From Saprospirales bacterium (lineage in GTDB: Bacteria; Bacteroidota; Bacteroidia; Chitinophagales; Saprospiraceae): a stretch of DNA of 64,000 nt. Below are positions 18,630-26,959 of this stretch, piece after piece. Under the pieces are notes generated by a model. It did not search any database. It had not been told where the DNA came from and worked only from the letters and a program-made list of their open reading frames with translations. The translations under genes and the position numbers were made by a program. The stretch's first letter is position 1. Each line of letters begins with the position of its first letter. The stretch spans positions 1 through 64,000 of the forward strand of contig REEO01000060.1 of NCBI GenBank assembly GCA_007695035.1, in the 5' to 3' direction.

Positions 18630-19352
18630 ATGGCTCAATTTATAAAGTTCCTTTTCCGGTCGGTTTTGATTGCAATCCTGTTTTGTGCCCTGGGATGCTC
18701 AACCGGGGGCATAACCGGGACCGTTATTCAGGTTACAGATGGAGACTCTTTCCATATAGCTGCCGAGGGCAAGCGGTATGAAGTGCGATTAAACGGAATT
18801 GATTGTCCCGAACTGGACCAGGCATATGGGTATGAAGCCACCGCTTTTGCGGCCGAATACCTCTATCAACTCGTAGAATTTAAAATACGCGATATGGACC
18901 GATATGGCAGATATATTGCAGACGTGTACAAGGATGGAACGTGGCTAAACCGCGAACTGGTGGAACAGGGACTGGCCTGGCACTACAAACAGTATTCCGA
19001 TGACCAGCGGCTGGCGCGTTCGGAGGAGGCTGCCCGTTCTGCAAAACTCGGTCTTTGGGCGGAGGAAGATCCCACTCCACCCTGGGAATGGCGAAGAAAG
19101 GGCGGAAATGCTACCCGCCAAACCGGTGATTATCCGGCACCCAGTCCAGCATTTCTCCAATGGGCCACCTCAAACAATTCTGAAGTGCAGAACACTGCCT
19201 TTATTTGCAACAGTCCCGGTGCCAGTGCCTACCACCTGAACCACATGTGCAGATTTCTACAAAACTGCAGCAGGGAAATATACTGGAAAACAACTGAAAT
19301 GGCCCGGGAGAAAGAAAGAACGCTCTGTAATTATTGCCGCAGGAATTACTAA
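18630..19352 (+). CDS. Staphylococcal-nuclease-like lipoprotein with Cys/His-rich tail
   Basis: This is a 240-residue lipoprotein: an N-terminal hydrophobic segment ends in the lipobox ALGC with Cys23 as the acylation site. The SNase (thermonuclease) domain spans about 27-150. It keeps DGDSFHI, the RLNGIDCPE motif that supplies the catalytic Arg and Glu, and DRYGRYIADVY with the second catalytic Arg, so calcium-dependent endonuclease activity is plausible. A Pro-rich linker follows. The last 50 residues form a Cys/His-rich module (YHLNHMCRFLQNC and LCNYC) that may bind zinc; it is common in Bacteroidota surface proteins. TTG codons open the frame earlier, but the ATG at 18630 fits the signal peptide. 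Confidence 0.86.
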   Translation: MAQFIKFLFRSVLIAILFCALGCSTGGITGTVIQVTDGDSFHIAAEGKRYEVRLNGIDCPELDQAYGYEATAFAAEYLYQLVEFKIRDMDRYGRYIADVYKDGTWLNRELVEQGLAWHYKQYSDDQRLARSEEAARSAKLGLWAEEDPTPPWEWRRKGGNATRQTGDYPAPSPAFLQWATSNNSEVQNTAFICNSPGASAYHLNHMCRFLQNCSREIYWKTTEMAREKERTLCNYCRRNY

Positions 19353-19544
19353 CTCCGATCCATGAAATAGTAAATGATCAAATTTTTAGTAGCTAGAAAA
19401 TAGGTTTGTGAGTAATCACTTACTATAAAAAGAAACTTTTGTTAAATCTTTTCCGGAAGAGAAAGAATGCCTGGCTAATTGCAGAAACTATATATACAAT
19501 ACACTCAAGTGGATTATATCGGTTGAAGGGGTTGTGGCATTAAA
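19353..19544. other. Intergenic region, no gene seen
   Basis: This AT-rich stretch lies between convergent genes. I see no ORF, tRNA or repeat. It ends at the terminator of the DUF4625 gene. Confidence 0.4.
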
Positions 19545-19569
19545 AAAGGGGGCCATTCCGACCCCCTTT
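19545..19569 (-). terminator. Rho-independent terminator of the DUF4625 gene
   Basis: On the minus strand an 8-bp stem AAAGGGGG/CCCCCTTT encloses a 9-nt loop and is followed by further T residues (19542-19544). It lies about 30 bp past the stop codon of the DUF4625 gene. Confidence 0.78.
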
Positions 19570-19600
19570 AAAAAACTATCATAACTATATCCAACAACTT

Positions 19601-20527
19601 TTAATCTGCATGCACATGCACTGCGGTCCTGGTCACATTGCCATGAGCGTCTTCAGCCCAAATAATAAGGTCATAGTGTCCATGGCCTTCAGGAAGTACC
19701 ATTTCGTTATCTCCGGTTAGAATTTCCTCAAGATTCAATGAAGCTACAGGTGGCAAATCTGCACCGCTTGCAGCGATTCTTCGGGATTCACCCCATACTG
19801 CCTCCAGTCCATCAACAACCTGACCGGGATCAAAGTCATCGTGCAGGTCTTCATCTACCAATCGAATCCATATAAATGCAAGATCGCCAGCTTCATCACC
19901 TTCTCCCGTTGAAATGGTTCCTTCAACAGAAAGTGCCTCACCCCCGTGTCCGTGGATTTCTCCATCGTGATGGTTGGTAACCTCTACTGCAGGCGCGTAG
20001 GTTCGGTTGATGTAAAACCGGTTGGTTACCATTTCATCACCCGTGGTCTCATTGCCGAAAATATCTCGTGCGGCAACAGTAAAATCGTACGGCCCGGCAA
20101 TAACCTCACCATCAATACGCGAGGTGGACCCCTCCCAGTAAATATCCGTGCGCCAATTATCGACATTCACAAAATTGGCACCCTCATCAATCACGAGATG
20201 TTCTTCGGTAGCAGAAGAACTGTGAACCTCAAGGACATTTAATAGATCAAATCCGTGATCCACCTCACCGATAAATTGGGTAGAAGTCCCAACGTGAATT
20301 TCGTCAATACCGGCAGGATCTTCCACGCTGAATCTAACGTGTATATGATCGGTACTGGCACTTCTGGACTCTCCGTGATCAGGTCGATAGGAATCCCTGT
20401 CCTCTGCAAATCCAATAAGCGGTGCATTACCATCATCACCGGGGCCATTGTCATCGTCATCCCCACAGGCGTAGAACAACACAAGCATACCGGTAAAAAG
20501 CATCAAAATCAATCCATTCTTAATCAT
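19601..20527 (-). CDS. His-rich DUF4625 lipoprotein, candidate metal binder
   Basis: This 308-residue lipoprotein has its signal peptide ending at Cys21, followed by an Asp/Gly-rich linker. The rest resembles two DUF4625-type beta-sandwich domains, a family found mainly in Bacteroidota. I count 17 His, including the cluster HHDGEIHGHGGE and the C-terminal VHVHAD, along with many Asp and Glu, so metal binding at the cell surface is plausible. The gene is probably monocistronic, with its own terminator at 19545-19569. Its promoter carries the same operator as the DUF1826-COG0523 operon, which argues for a role in acquiring or storing a metal, probably zinc. Confidence 0.82.
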   Translation of the reverse strand: MIKNGLILMLFTGMLVLFYACGDDDDNGPGDDGNAPLIGFAEDRDSYRPDHGESRSASTDHIHVRFSVEDPAGIDEIHVGTSTQFIGEVDHGFDLLNVLEVHSSSATEEHLVIDEGANFVNVDNWRTDIYWEGSTSRIDGEVIAGPYDFTVAARDIFGNETTGDEMVTNRFYINRTYAPAVEVTNHHDGEIHGHGGEALSVEGTISTGEGDEAGDLAFIWIRLVDEDLHDDFDPGQVVDGLEAVWGESRRIAASGADLPPVASLNLEEILTGDNEMVLPEGHGHYDLIIWAEDAHGNVTRTAVHVHAD

Positions 20528-20547
20528 AATTTAGTAGTTTTTGTTTG

Positions 20548-20591
20548 TGCAACAATGTTGCAAAAATAGGACAATATTAATTCTCCACAAA
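20548..20591 (-). promoter_or_regulatory. Promoter with overlapping palindromic operator of the DUF4625 gene
   Basis: On the minus strand TTTG (20588-20591), a 19-nt spacer and TATTTTTG (20561-20568) form a perfect Bacteroidota promoter. The palindrome TGCAACATTGTTGCA (20548-20562) overlaps the last two bases of the -7 element and the expected start site. Together with the preceding T residues it is identical, in the same orientation to its gene, to the element at 15569-15587. A repressor bound here would stop initiation. Confidence 0.78.
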
Positions 20592-20805
20592 ATCAAGGCC
20601 GATTTTTTTTCGAAAAAACTACCGAATTGAGGACTTAGACCCGAACTTCAAAAGAAGGAATTATAGGTAAAATTCTATTTACCAGACTATTATAAATTTT
20701 TCATTCGTAGCAAAATCATTTACCAAGATCCACTACATCCTTAGGGCAAGAAGGAAACTCACCCGTCCGATCCTTTTCCTAACCTTTACTCTTCCCTTAC
20801 TTCGC
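20592..20805. other. Intergenic region, no gene seen
   Basis: AT-rich sequence between the DUF4625 promoter and the end of the large T9SS cargo gene. I find no clear terminator or ORF. Confidence 0.4.
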
Positions 20806-23800
20806 TTATTCCGTTATAAAAACTTTTTCCTGCAATTCCACATCACCAGACCGAACTATCATCAGGTACATACCCGGTGCCAAACCATTTGCTTCAACCC
20901 GATTGCCACTTTGGCTGATACTACCGCTGCGGATCATTTTTCCCGCGGTATCGAACAAATAAAATTCGTGCTCATTGCCGTGTAGCTCCTCCAGTCCGGC
21001 GACATAAAAGGTTCCGGTGGAGGGGTTGGGGAATATTTTGAGGGAATGGGCCTGTGGGTCAGTTGTGGAGGTGATACTGTTTCCAAAGACAGCGATATTG
21101 TCGTACCGGTTGTTTCCATTTCCCTGATCGGTATTACCCTCATAGGTGATCCTGACTGCAAAATTGGGATTGTCTTCAGCGCCCTCGACCCCGGTCAGGT
21201 CAATTGTGTGGGTGACATATTCTTCAGTAATCCCGATTTTATCCGGGTAAATTTCCTCATTGTTGAAGTTTATCCCATCCACTGTATATTCAAACCTGTT
21301 ATAAAGCATTCCCTGACCACTTCGATGGACATCAAAAGTAAGCACAATGTCCTTTGCACCGTTGGTTGGAATTTGGATGATCAACGCCCGACCTTCCGAT
21401 CGATTGCGAACGCGCAAAGCAGCACCTGCGGGGTAATCCATTTGGGTATTGAGGTCACTTCCATTTACATAATCATCCATGTATCCTTTGGTCACATTCG
21501 TATCCTCTTCGTAATCCGGTAAAAATCCGTAAAATATAATGGGTTTATCTCCGTGTACATTGGAGTAATCCGCCTCAACTTCCTCTATGGTACCAACTGG
21601 AATACCATTGAAATGCCAGTAGTGTAAAAGCCCAAGGGGGAAATCTGAAAGGTTTATTTCCAGTGTGGTATCCGATTGAATATCCACCAGACGGTCAAAG
21701 GTAATAAAACCCTCTTTTTCAGCCCTCAAATGGTACTCGCCTCTCACTCTTTCAAAGGCCACTGTACCATCCTGATCCGTCAGTTTTAACTCTCCGTCAA
21801 GAGTAACTTCCACATCCTCAAGCGGCCCATCGCTGTCAACCACTCTTACTTCAATCTGCAGATCCTCCAATACTTCCAGCCTTACTGTATCTTCAAAACC
21901 ACCCTCTTCGGTTCTTACTATTATATCAGAAAGTCCCGCAGCAACACCTGTGGCGAGACCATTTTCATCAATGATTGCCACAGATTCGTCTTCCGACCTC
22001 CAGCTCACCTCCTGATTTCCGGCTCCGGGTGGCAATACAATGGCTGTAAAAGAGAATGTCTCTCCCACCGGAATTTCGGCATCGCCTTCATTAATAACCA
22101 CTCCGGATACAGGTTCGTCCAGAGGTGTACCCTCCAGTACCACGTTATCAAAGCGGTTGTTGCCGTTATCAGCTGTATTTTGCTCTAAAAATCGGATTAC
22201 AACAGCAAAATCTTCATTGTCATTGGCTTCAGCTATGTCTGAAAAGTTAAATTCCACCAGACGGTAGTCGGTGACGATGTCAACGGTATCACCAAAGGAC
22301 TCAAAGGTCTCTCCGTCGGTTGTGTAATACAACACTTGCTTCAACATGCCCTGTCCCGACCGCTCGGTGGCATAGCTCAATCGCAGATCTTCGTACCCTC
22401 GTGAATTCAATGTAATCAACAATTCGCCGTTGATTGAGGGGTTGCGCGCTCTGATTCCCCTATCGGCCGGTTCGTTTTTCCTGGCATTGATGTTGGTTCC
22501 TGCCACATCATCCATGATGCCGATATTATCGCCAGCCTCATCGATTTGCCGATATAATATGAAGGGAGCCTCGGCTCCGGAAAAGTAATCTGCATGCACG
22601 GTATCCAGCACTCCATCGGCCTCGTTAAAGTGCCAGTAATGGACCAATTCAATTTCCCGGATGGGGTTACCCTCCAGTGCGATGTTGTCAAAGCGGTTGT
22701 TCCCACTTGTTCCCGTATTTTGACCCAAAAATCTGATCTTTACTCCAAAGTCCGGATTGTCATTGGCCTCGGGTATGTCTGAAAAGTCAAAATACTCCAA
22801 TCTGTAATCAGATGCCACTTCAATGGTATCTCCAAAGGGGTGAAAATTTTGACCATCTGTTGTGTAGTAAAGCAACTGGTAGAGCATGCCGGAACCGGTC
22901 CGCTCCGAGGCATAAGTCAGCAATAAATCTTCATATCCCTCCGAGTTGAGTTCTATGAGGAGCTCCCCGTTTTCAGATGGGTTGCGCGGGCGTATTCCCC
23001 TGCCATCGTCGTATCCAATGCGGGCATTTATATCCGTACCTCCCACATCATCCATGATGCCGATATCGGGACCATCCTCATCAATTTTTTGGTAGCGAAT
23101 GAAAGGTGCATTGTTGCTTTCAAAATAATCAGCCGGCACATCGCCCAAATCTCCGTCGGCTTCATTAAAGTGCCAGTAATTTACCAGCCTTTCGCGAAAG
23201 TCAGCCAAATTAAGCGTAAGTGTTGTATCTGAAGTCAATTCTATCTCCCGGTTCAGGGGTAAAAAGTCGGGGTCATCCACAGTTAATTGGTAAAGACCTG
23301 CGCCGCGATGAAATACAACTGCTCCATCGGATCCTGTTTCCTGGATCTCGCCGTTCAATCCGACTTCAACACCCTCGACCAATCCAAACCTGCTTTCCAA
23401 TTGCACTTCCAACTCAAAGGGCGCAATTACCTCTATAGTTGCCGTATCTTCAAACCCTCCCTCATCGGTAGATACAATTACAAAAGCAACCCCGGGAGAT
23501 TGAGCAGTCACCAGCCCGGAATTGGAAACGGTTACTACAGCTTCATCTTCTGACCTCCATTCAACATTGCGGTTGGTAGCGTGCAGGGGCAAAACCGCTG
23601 CGGTTAACTGCGCACTGTCACCAGTGACGAGAGTCAGTTCTTCAGGGTCTACTTCTACTCCTTCCACATCGGACCCAAGGGGAATGCCGTCGAGGGCGAT
23701 GTTGTCAAACCTGTTGTTGCCACTGTCCCCGGTATTTTGACCCAAAAAACGTATGCGCACTGCAAAATCCGGATTGTCATTGACTTCTGGAATATCCGCA

Positions 23801-24816
23801 AAATCAAACCAGAGAAGATTATAGTCACTGGCCACTTCCACGGTGTCACCGAAGGGCAGGAAGTTCTCCCCATCCACGGTGTAGTACAGCACCTGGTACA
23901 ACATACCGGAGCCAGTTCTCTCCGAGGCATAACTCAGCATTATATCGCTAAATCCAACGGTACTCATTTTTAAAAAGAGTTCCCCGTTGGCAGAGGGATT
24001 TCGCGGACGGATACCACGTCCTGCATCTTCATTGTTTCTTGCATTGATCGAGCTACCACCTACATCGTCCATAATTCCAATGTCATCTCCACTGGAGTCT
24101 ATTTTTTGATAGCGCAAAAAAGACGGGGCATCTGATGGGAAGAAATCAGAGAAAACAGTATCCAGCTCACCATTAACATCATTGAAATGCCAGTAGTGAA
24201 TAAGTCCGGGGGGGTCTAAGATTGGGTCCCCTTCCAATACAATGTTATCAAATCGGTTATTACCATTGCTGATGGCATTTTGCTCCAAAAATCTTATTGC
24301 TACAGCAAAGTGTGGGTTGTCATTGACCTCCTCGATACCTGAGAAATCAAAGTTCACCAATTCATAACTGGTGGTTATACCAACAGTGTCCCCAAAGGGA
24401 ATAAACTCCTCGCCGTCCAGAGTGTAATAGAGCACTTGTCGCAGCATTCCTGAGCCAGAGCGTTCCGTGGCGTAAGAAAGTGTCAAATTCTCGTGACCCT
24501 CACTGTTCAAGTTAATTAGCAATTCGCCATTCACAGAGGGGTTTCTGGCACGAATACCGTTCCCGGCCTCAAATCCCAGGCGGGCATTTACATCCGACCC
24601 ACTCACATCGTCCATAATTCCTATGGGTAGCCCATCGGGTTCAATCTGGCGATAGAGCACAAAAGATGGTTCATTGCTGTGGTAAAAATCCGCATTGACT
24701 GTATCCAATTCGCCGGATTCATCATTGAAGTGCCAATAGTGCAAGATTTCCTGTGCCTGAAGTCCACAAGTAAAAAGCAATCCCGGAAGAAGTAAAAATT
24801 TGATAGCCCTTTTCAT
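20806..24816 (-). CDS. Large repeat-built T9SS cargo protein
   Basis: This 1336-residue secreted protein has a signal peptide (about 1-22, ending LQAQ) and a C-terminal T9SS type A sorting domain (about 1259-1336, opening LKIFPNPSTG). Between them lie five copies of a 175-180-residue domain that begins HYWHFN and ends NNRFDN (starts at about 26, 207, 546, 726 and 1065). Two bacterial Ig-like (BIG2-type) domains (about 384-465, 900-983) and two carboxypeptidase-regulatory-like domains (about 467-540, 985-1060) are interspersed. The order is A-A-Ig-Cp, A-A-Ig-Cp, A, tail, with a period of about 520 residues. The A domain may be a carbohydrate-binding or jelly-roll-like fold, but I do not recognise it. 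There is no catalytic motif. It is likely a surface adhesin or stalk. Confidence 0.88.
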   Translation of the reverse strand: MKRAIKFLLLPGLLFTCGLQAQEILHYWHFNDESGELDTVNADFYHSNEPSFVLYRQIEPDGLPIGIMDDVSGSDVNARLGFEAGNGIRARNPSVNGELLINLNSEGHENLTLSYATERSGSGMLRQVLYYTLDGEEFIPFGDTVGITTSYELVNFDFSGIEEVNDNPHFAVAIRFLEQNAISNGNNRFDNIVLEGDPILDPPGLIHYWHFNDVNGELDTVFSDFFPSDAPSFLRYQKIDSSGDDIGIMDDVGGSSINARNNEDAGRGIRPRNPSANGELFLKMSTVGFSDIMLSYASERTGSGMLYQVLYYTVDGENFLPFGDTVEVASDYNLLWFDFADIPEVNDNPDFAVRIRFLGQNTGDSGNNRFDNIALDGIPLGSDVEGVEVDPEELTLVTGDSAQLTAAVLPLHATNRNVEWRSEDEAVVTVSNSGLVTAQSPGVAFVIVSTDEGGFEDTATIEVIAPFELEVQLESRFGLVEGVEVGLNGEIQETGSDGAVVFHRGAGLYQLTVDDPDFLPLNREIELTSDTTLTLNLADFRERLVNYWHFNEADGDLGDVPADYFESNNAPFIRYQKIDEDGPDIGIMDDVGGTDINARIGYDDGRGIRPRNPSENGELLIELNSEGYEDLLLTYASERTGSGMLYQLLYYTTDGQNFHPFGDTIEVASDYRLEYFDFSDIPEANDNPDFGVKIRFLGQNTGTSGNNRFDNIALEGNPIREIELVHYWHFNEADGVLDTVHADYFSGAEAPFILYRQIDEAGDNIGIMDDVAGTNINARKNEPADRGIRARNPSINGELLITLNSRGYEDLRLSYATERSGQGMLKQVLYYTTDGETFESFGDTVDIVTDYRLVEFNFSDIAEANDNEDFAVVIRFLEQNTADNGNNRFDNVVLEGTPLDEPVSGVVINEGDAEIPVGETFSFTAIVLPPGAGNQEVSWRSEDESVAIIDENGLATGVAAGLSDIIVRTEEGGFEDTVRLEVLEDLQIEVRVVDSDGPLEDVEVTLDGELKLTDQDGTVAFERVRGEYHLRAEKEGFITFDRLVDIQSDTTLEINLSDFPLGLLHYWHFNGIPVGTIEEVEADYSNVHGDKPIIFYGFLPDYEEDTNVTKGYMDDYVNGSDLNTQMDYPAGAALRVRNRSEGRALIIQIPTNGAKDIVLTFDVHRSGQGMLYNRFEYTVDGINFNNEEIYPDKIGITEEYVTHTIDLTGVEGAEDNPNFAVRITYEGNTDQGNGNNRYDNIAVFGNSITSTTDPQAHSLKIFPNPSTGTFYVAGLEELHGNEHEFYLFDTAGKMIRSGSISQSGNRVEANGLAPGMYLMIVRSGDVELQEKVFITE

Positions 24817-25543
24817 ATAGCAAGTGATTTTTGCACAAATATGTAAAAACCCTGGAAAACGATGGATAAATTGTGTGTTAAATCCGGCTGCTGGGGGATA
24901 ATTAATTTCTTCTCAAATGTCTTCGCAAAAACCCAAATCCTGGGACGATTGAATGCGTTACGATATCACACAATTCAGCCAGGTCAATGAGATTGCAACA
25001 AAAGTAACCCTTTTTGAAACATAATGAGGTCCTTTAAGCGAGGCTTTCATCCGATCTTTGCCTCAGATTCTTTTACACAATTGGTGGATCTCTCTGCGCG
25101 AGTAAAAAATGCTCAAGAGAATAGAAAAACGCACAGGCGCATTTTCAATCTCTAGCTCTTTACTCTGGATTAAAACCCCTGGCCTATTACAGGAACTTAC
25201 ATCACAAAAGCAGAGAGGTCCTTTTTTTCTGCTTGTAATTCGGGGTACCTAATTCCATTTAAAATTTGCAATATTTTCCTTCAACCTTGTTTAATCATGA
25301 ACATCAATAAAAATTGGTCATTTTGTTACATAAGTGCACCTTTTTGAAACAATAGTGCAACATACACCCGGCAACTACCCGGATATTTGCGGTGGATTCT
25401 TTTTGATGTAGAGCTGTGTATCCCCGTCTGAAATATCCGGCTTACTTCATTCCAAATAATCCTGAGATATAATTCAATTTGGGTGTAAGCACTTAATGGA
25501 ATGAAATTAAGCCTAATTACGCAGAGCGGGGATACCAGTTCTT
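24817..25543. other. Gene-free stretch with direct repeat and possible structured RNA
   Basis: This 727-bp gap holds no credible ORF. Two short, similar segments, AAGTAACCCTTTTTGAAACA (25004-25023) and AAGTGCACCTTTTTGAAACA (25332-25351), lie about 330 bp apart. Between them is the candidate structured RNA at 25086-25228. The left 30 bp form the promoter region of the T9SS cargo gene. Confidence 0.5.
25086..25228 (+). ncRNA. Candidate small structured RNA ending in a U-tract
   Basis: An outer 12-bp stem pairs GGATCTCTCTGC (25086-25097) with GCAGAGAGGTCC (25210-25221), with one G-U pair. Inside it an imperfect long hairpin is closed by GAGTAAA (25100-25106) and TTTACTC (25159-25165). Within that, AGAGA/TCTCT, GAAAA/TTTTC and CGC/GCG pair further in. 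The 3' arm of the loop can form a small CCTG/CAGG hairpin. Seven T residues directly follow the outer stem, like an intrinsic terminator. The size of about 140-160 nt would suit a housekeeping RNA such as 6S, but I cannot assign a family. The fold was done by eye only. Confidence 0.38.
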
Positions 25544-26779
25544 TTAAAAAATCCCATTATCAACCGTGGTGGACAAAAGATCATCGAGGTTTTCCCTTCT
25601 GCGAATGAGATAATCCTTACCCTTGTAAATTAACACTTCGGCCGGTCTGGGCTTGCTGTTGTAGTTGGACGACATATTGAATGCATAGGCGCCTGCATTT
25701 AAGAAAGCCACCGTATCACCGGGTCTGAGTTCCGGCATTTTTCTACGCTTCGCAAAATTGTCGGTCTCGCATATGTACCCGACCAAATCGTACTCTTTCA
25801 ACCTCCCATCCGGATTGCTCAGATTGAGCATTTCGTGTTCGGTATCGTAAAACATGGGGCGCAAAAAGTGGTTGAAACCGGAATTAAGACCTGCAAAAGT
25901 CCCAACAGGTCCCTTCTTTATGGTGTTTACCGTAGTCAAAAACACACCGCACTCACTGACCAATATTTTTCCTGGTTCCGTGAGTATTTGAATGTCCCTT
26001 TTTAAATGCTTTTCCAGAGTGGTTCTCTTTTCCCTAATAAATTTCCCCAATAATTCCAGGTTCGAGCTGCTTCCACCGCGCCAATAGGGCACTTTAAAGC
26101 CACTTCCAATGTCCAGGTATCGTATATCGGGAAAATGAAGGGCGTGGTCGAACAACACCTCAATGGCCCGGAGGTACTGCTCGTCGTCTTGAATATCCGA
26201 TCCTACGTGAATGTGCAGTCCTTCAACCGGTATGGAGTGTGTTTTTGTCAGGCGAAGGATATCTGGAAGGTGAAAAATCGATATGCCAAATTTGGAATGC
26301 TCGTGGCCGACAGAAATTTTTTCATTGCCCCCGGCGTAAACATGGGGATTCAGCCGGATACAAACGGCTTGACCTGGGTGGTTCTCCCCAATATACTCCA
26401 ATGCCTCAAGGTCTCCTACATTAATTCTTACCCCTTTTTCCACTGCAAAATCATAGTCTTCGGGACCCACCATACTCGGGGTGAAGATGATGTCCTCCGG
26501 TTGAAATCCCGCCATCAATCCCAGTTCTAATTCCTCCACAGAGACCACATCAAGACCGGCACCCAGCTTTTTCATAAACCGGATAATGTTGATGTTGCTC
26601 AGGGCTTTGCAGGCGTACATGATCCTGAGTTTTTCAGGGCCGAGGGTATATTTCAGCCTGTGGTATTGTTCGGCAATTTTTTCCGCTACATACACATAAA
26701 GTGGACTCCCGTATTTGCCAATCAACTCATCGGGGGACACACCTCCTGTTAAGTTACCGTCCTCTCTTTTTTTCATCAT
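25544..26779 (-). CDS. lysA: Diaminopimelate decarboxylase
   Basis: LysA removes CO2 from meso-diaminopimelate to give L-lysine, the last step of the pathway. The 411-residue protein is a fold-III PLP enzyme: an alanine-racemase-like barrel with the PLP lysine Lys58 in YACKALSN, a glycine-rich GSGFK phosphate-binding loop near 225, EPGK near 270, and the C-terminal CETDNFAKRR motif carrying the catalytic Cys near 346. It is about the normal length. No aspartokinase is fused or adjacent. Two ATG codons (26779, 26776) are in tandem. The gene appears to stand alone. Confidence 0.93.
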   Translation of the reverse strand: MMKKREDGNLTGGVSPDELIGKYGSPLYVYVAEKIAEQYHRLKYTLGPEKLRIMYACKALSNINIIRFMKKLGAGLDVVSVEELELGLMAGFQPEDIIFTPSMVGPEDYDFAVEKGVRINVGDLEALEYIGENHPGQAVCIRLNPHVYAGGNEKISVGHEHSKFGISIFHLPDILRLTKTHSIPVEGLHIHVGSDIQDDEQYLRAIEVLFDHALHFPDIRYLDIGSGFKVPYWRGGSSSNLELLGKFIREKRTTLEKHLKRDIQILTEPGKILVSECGVFLTTVNTIKKGPVGTFAGLNSGFNHFLRPMFYDTEHEMLNLSNPDGRLKEYDLVGYICETDNFAKRRKMPELRPGDTVAFLNAGAYAFNMSSNYNSKPRPAEVLIYKGKDYLIRRRENLDDLLSTTVDNGIF

Positions 26780-26959
26780 TCAGCTAGGATTCCTGCAAAG
26801 ATATCCCAAATGCAGCTTTCGGAAGGTATGCTTACAGGCTTCACCCAAAATTTATTGCACAAAGCAGATTAATGGGCGAATCCAGAATACCACAGGAATT
26901 TTAAGAAATAAAGGACCAACAGACAGCCCATTGTGTAGCCCGGAACCCGATGGCCGGAA

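Noticed and set aside
25086-25228. Firm assignment of the structured region as 6S RNA
   Set aside because: The stem layout is only broadly similar; the central bubble is asymmetric and no covariance model could be run.
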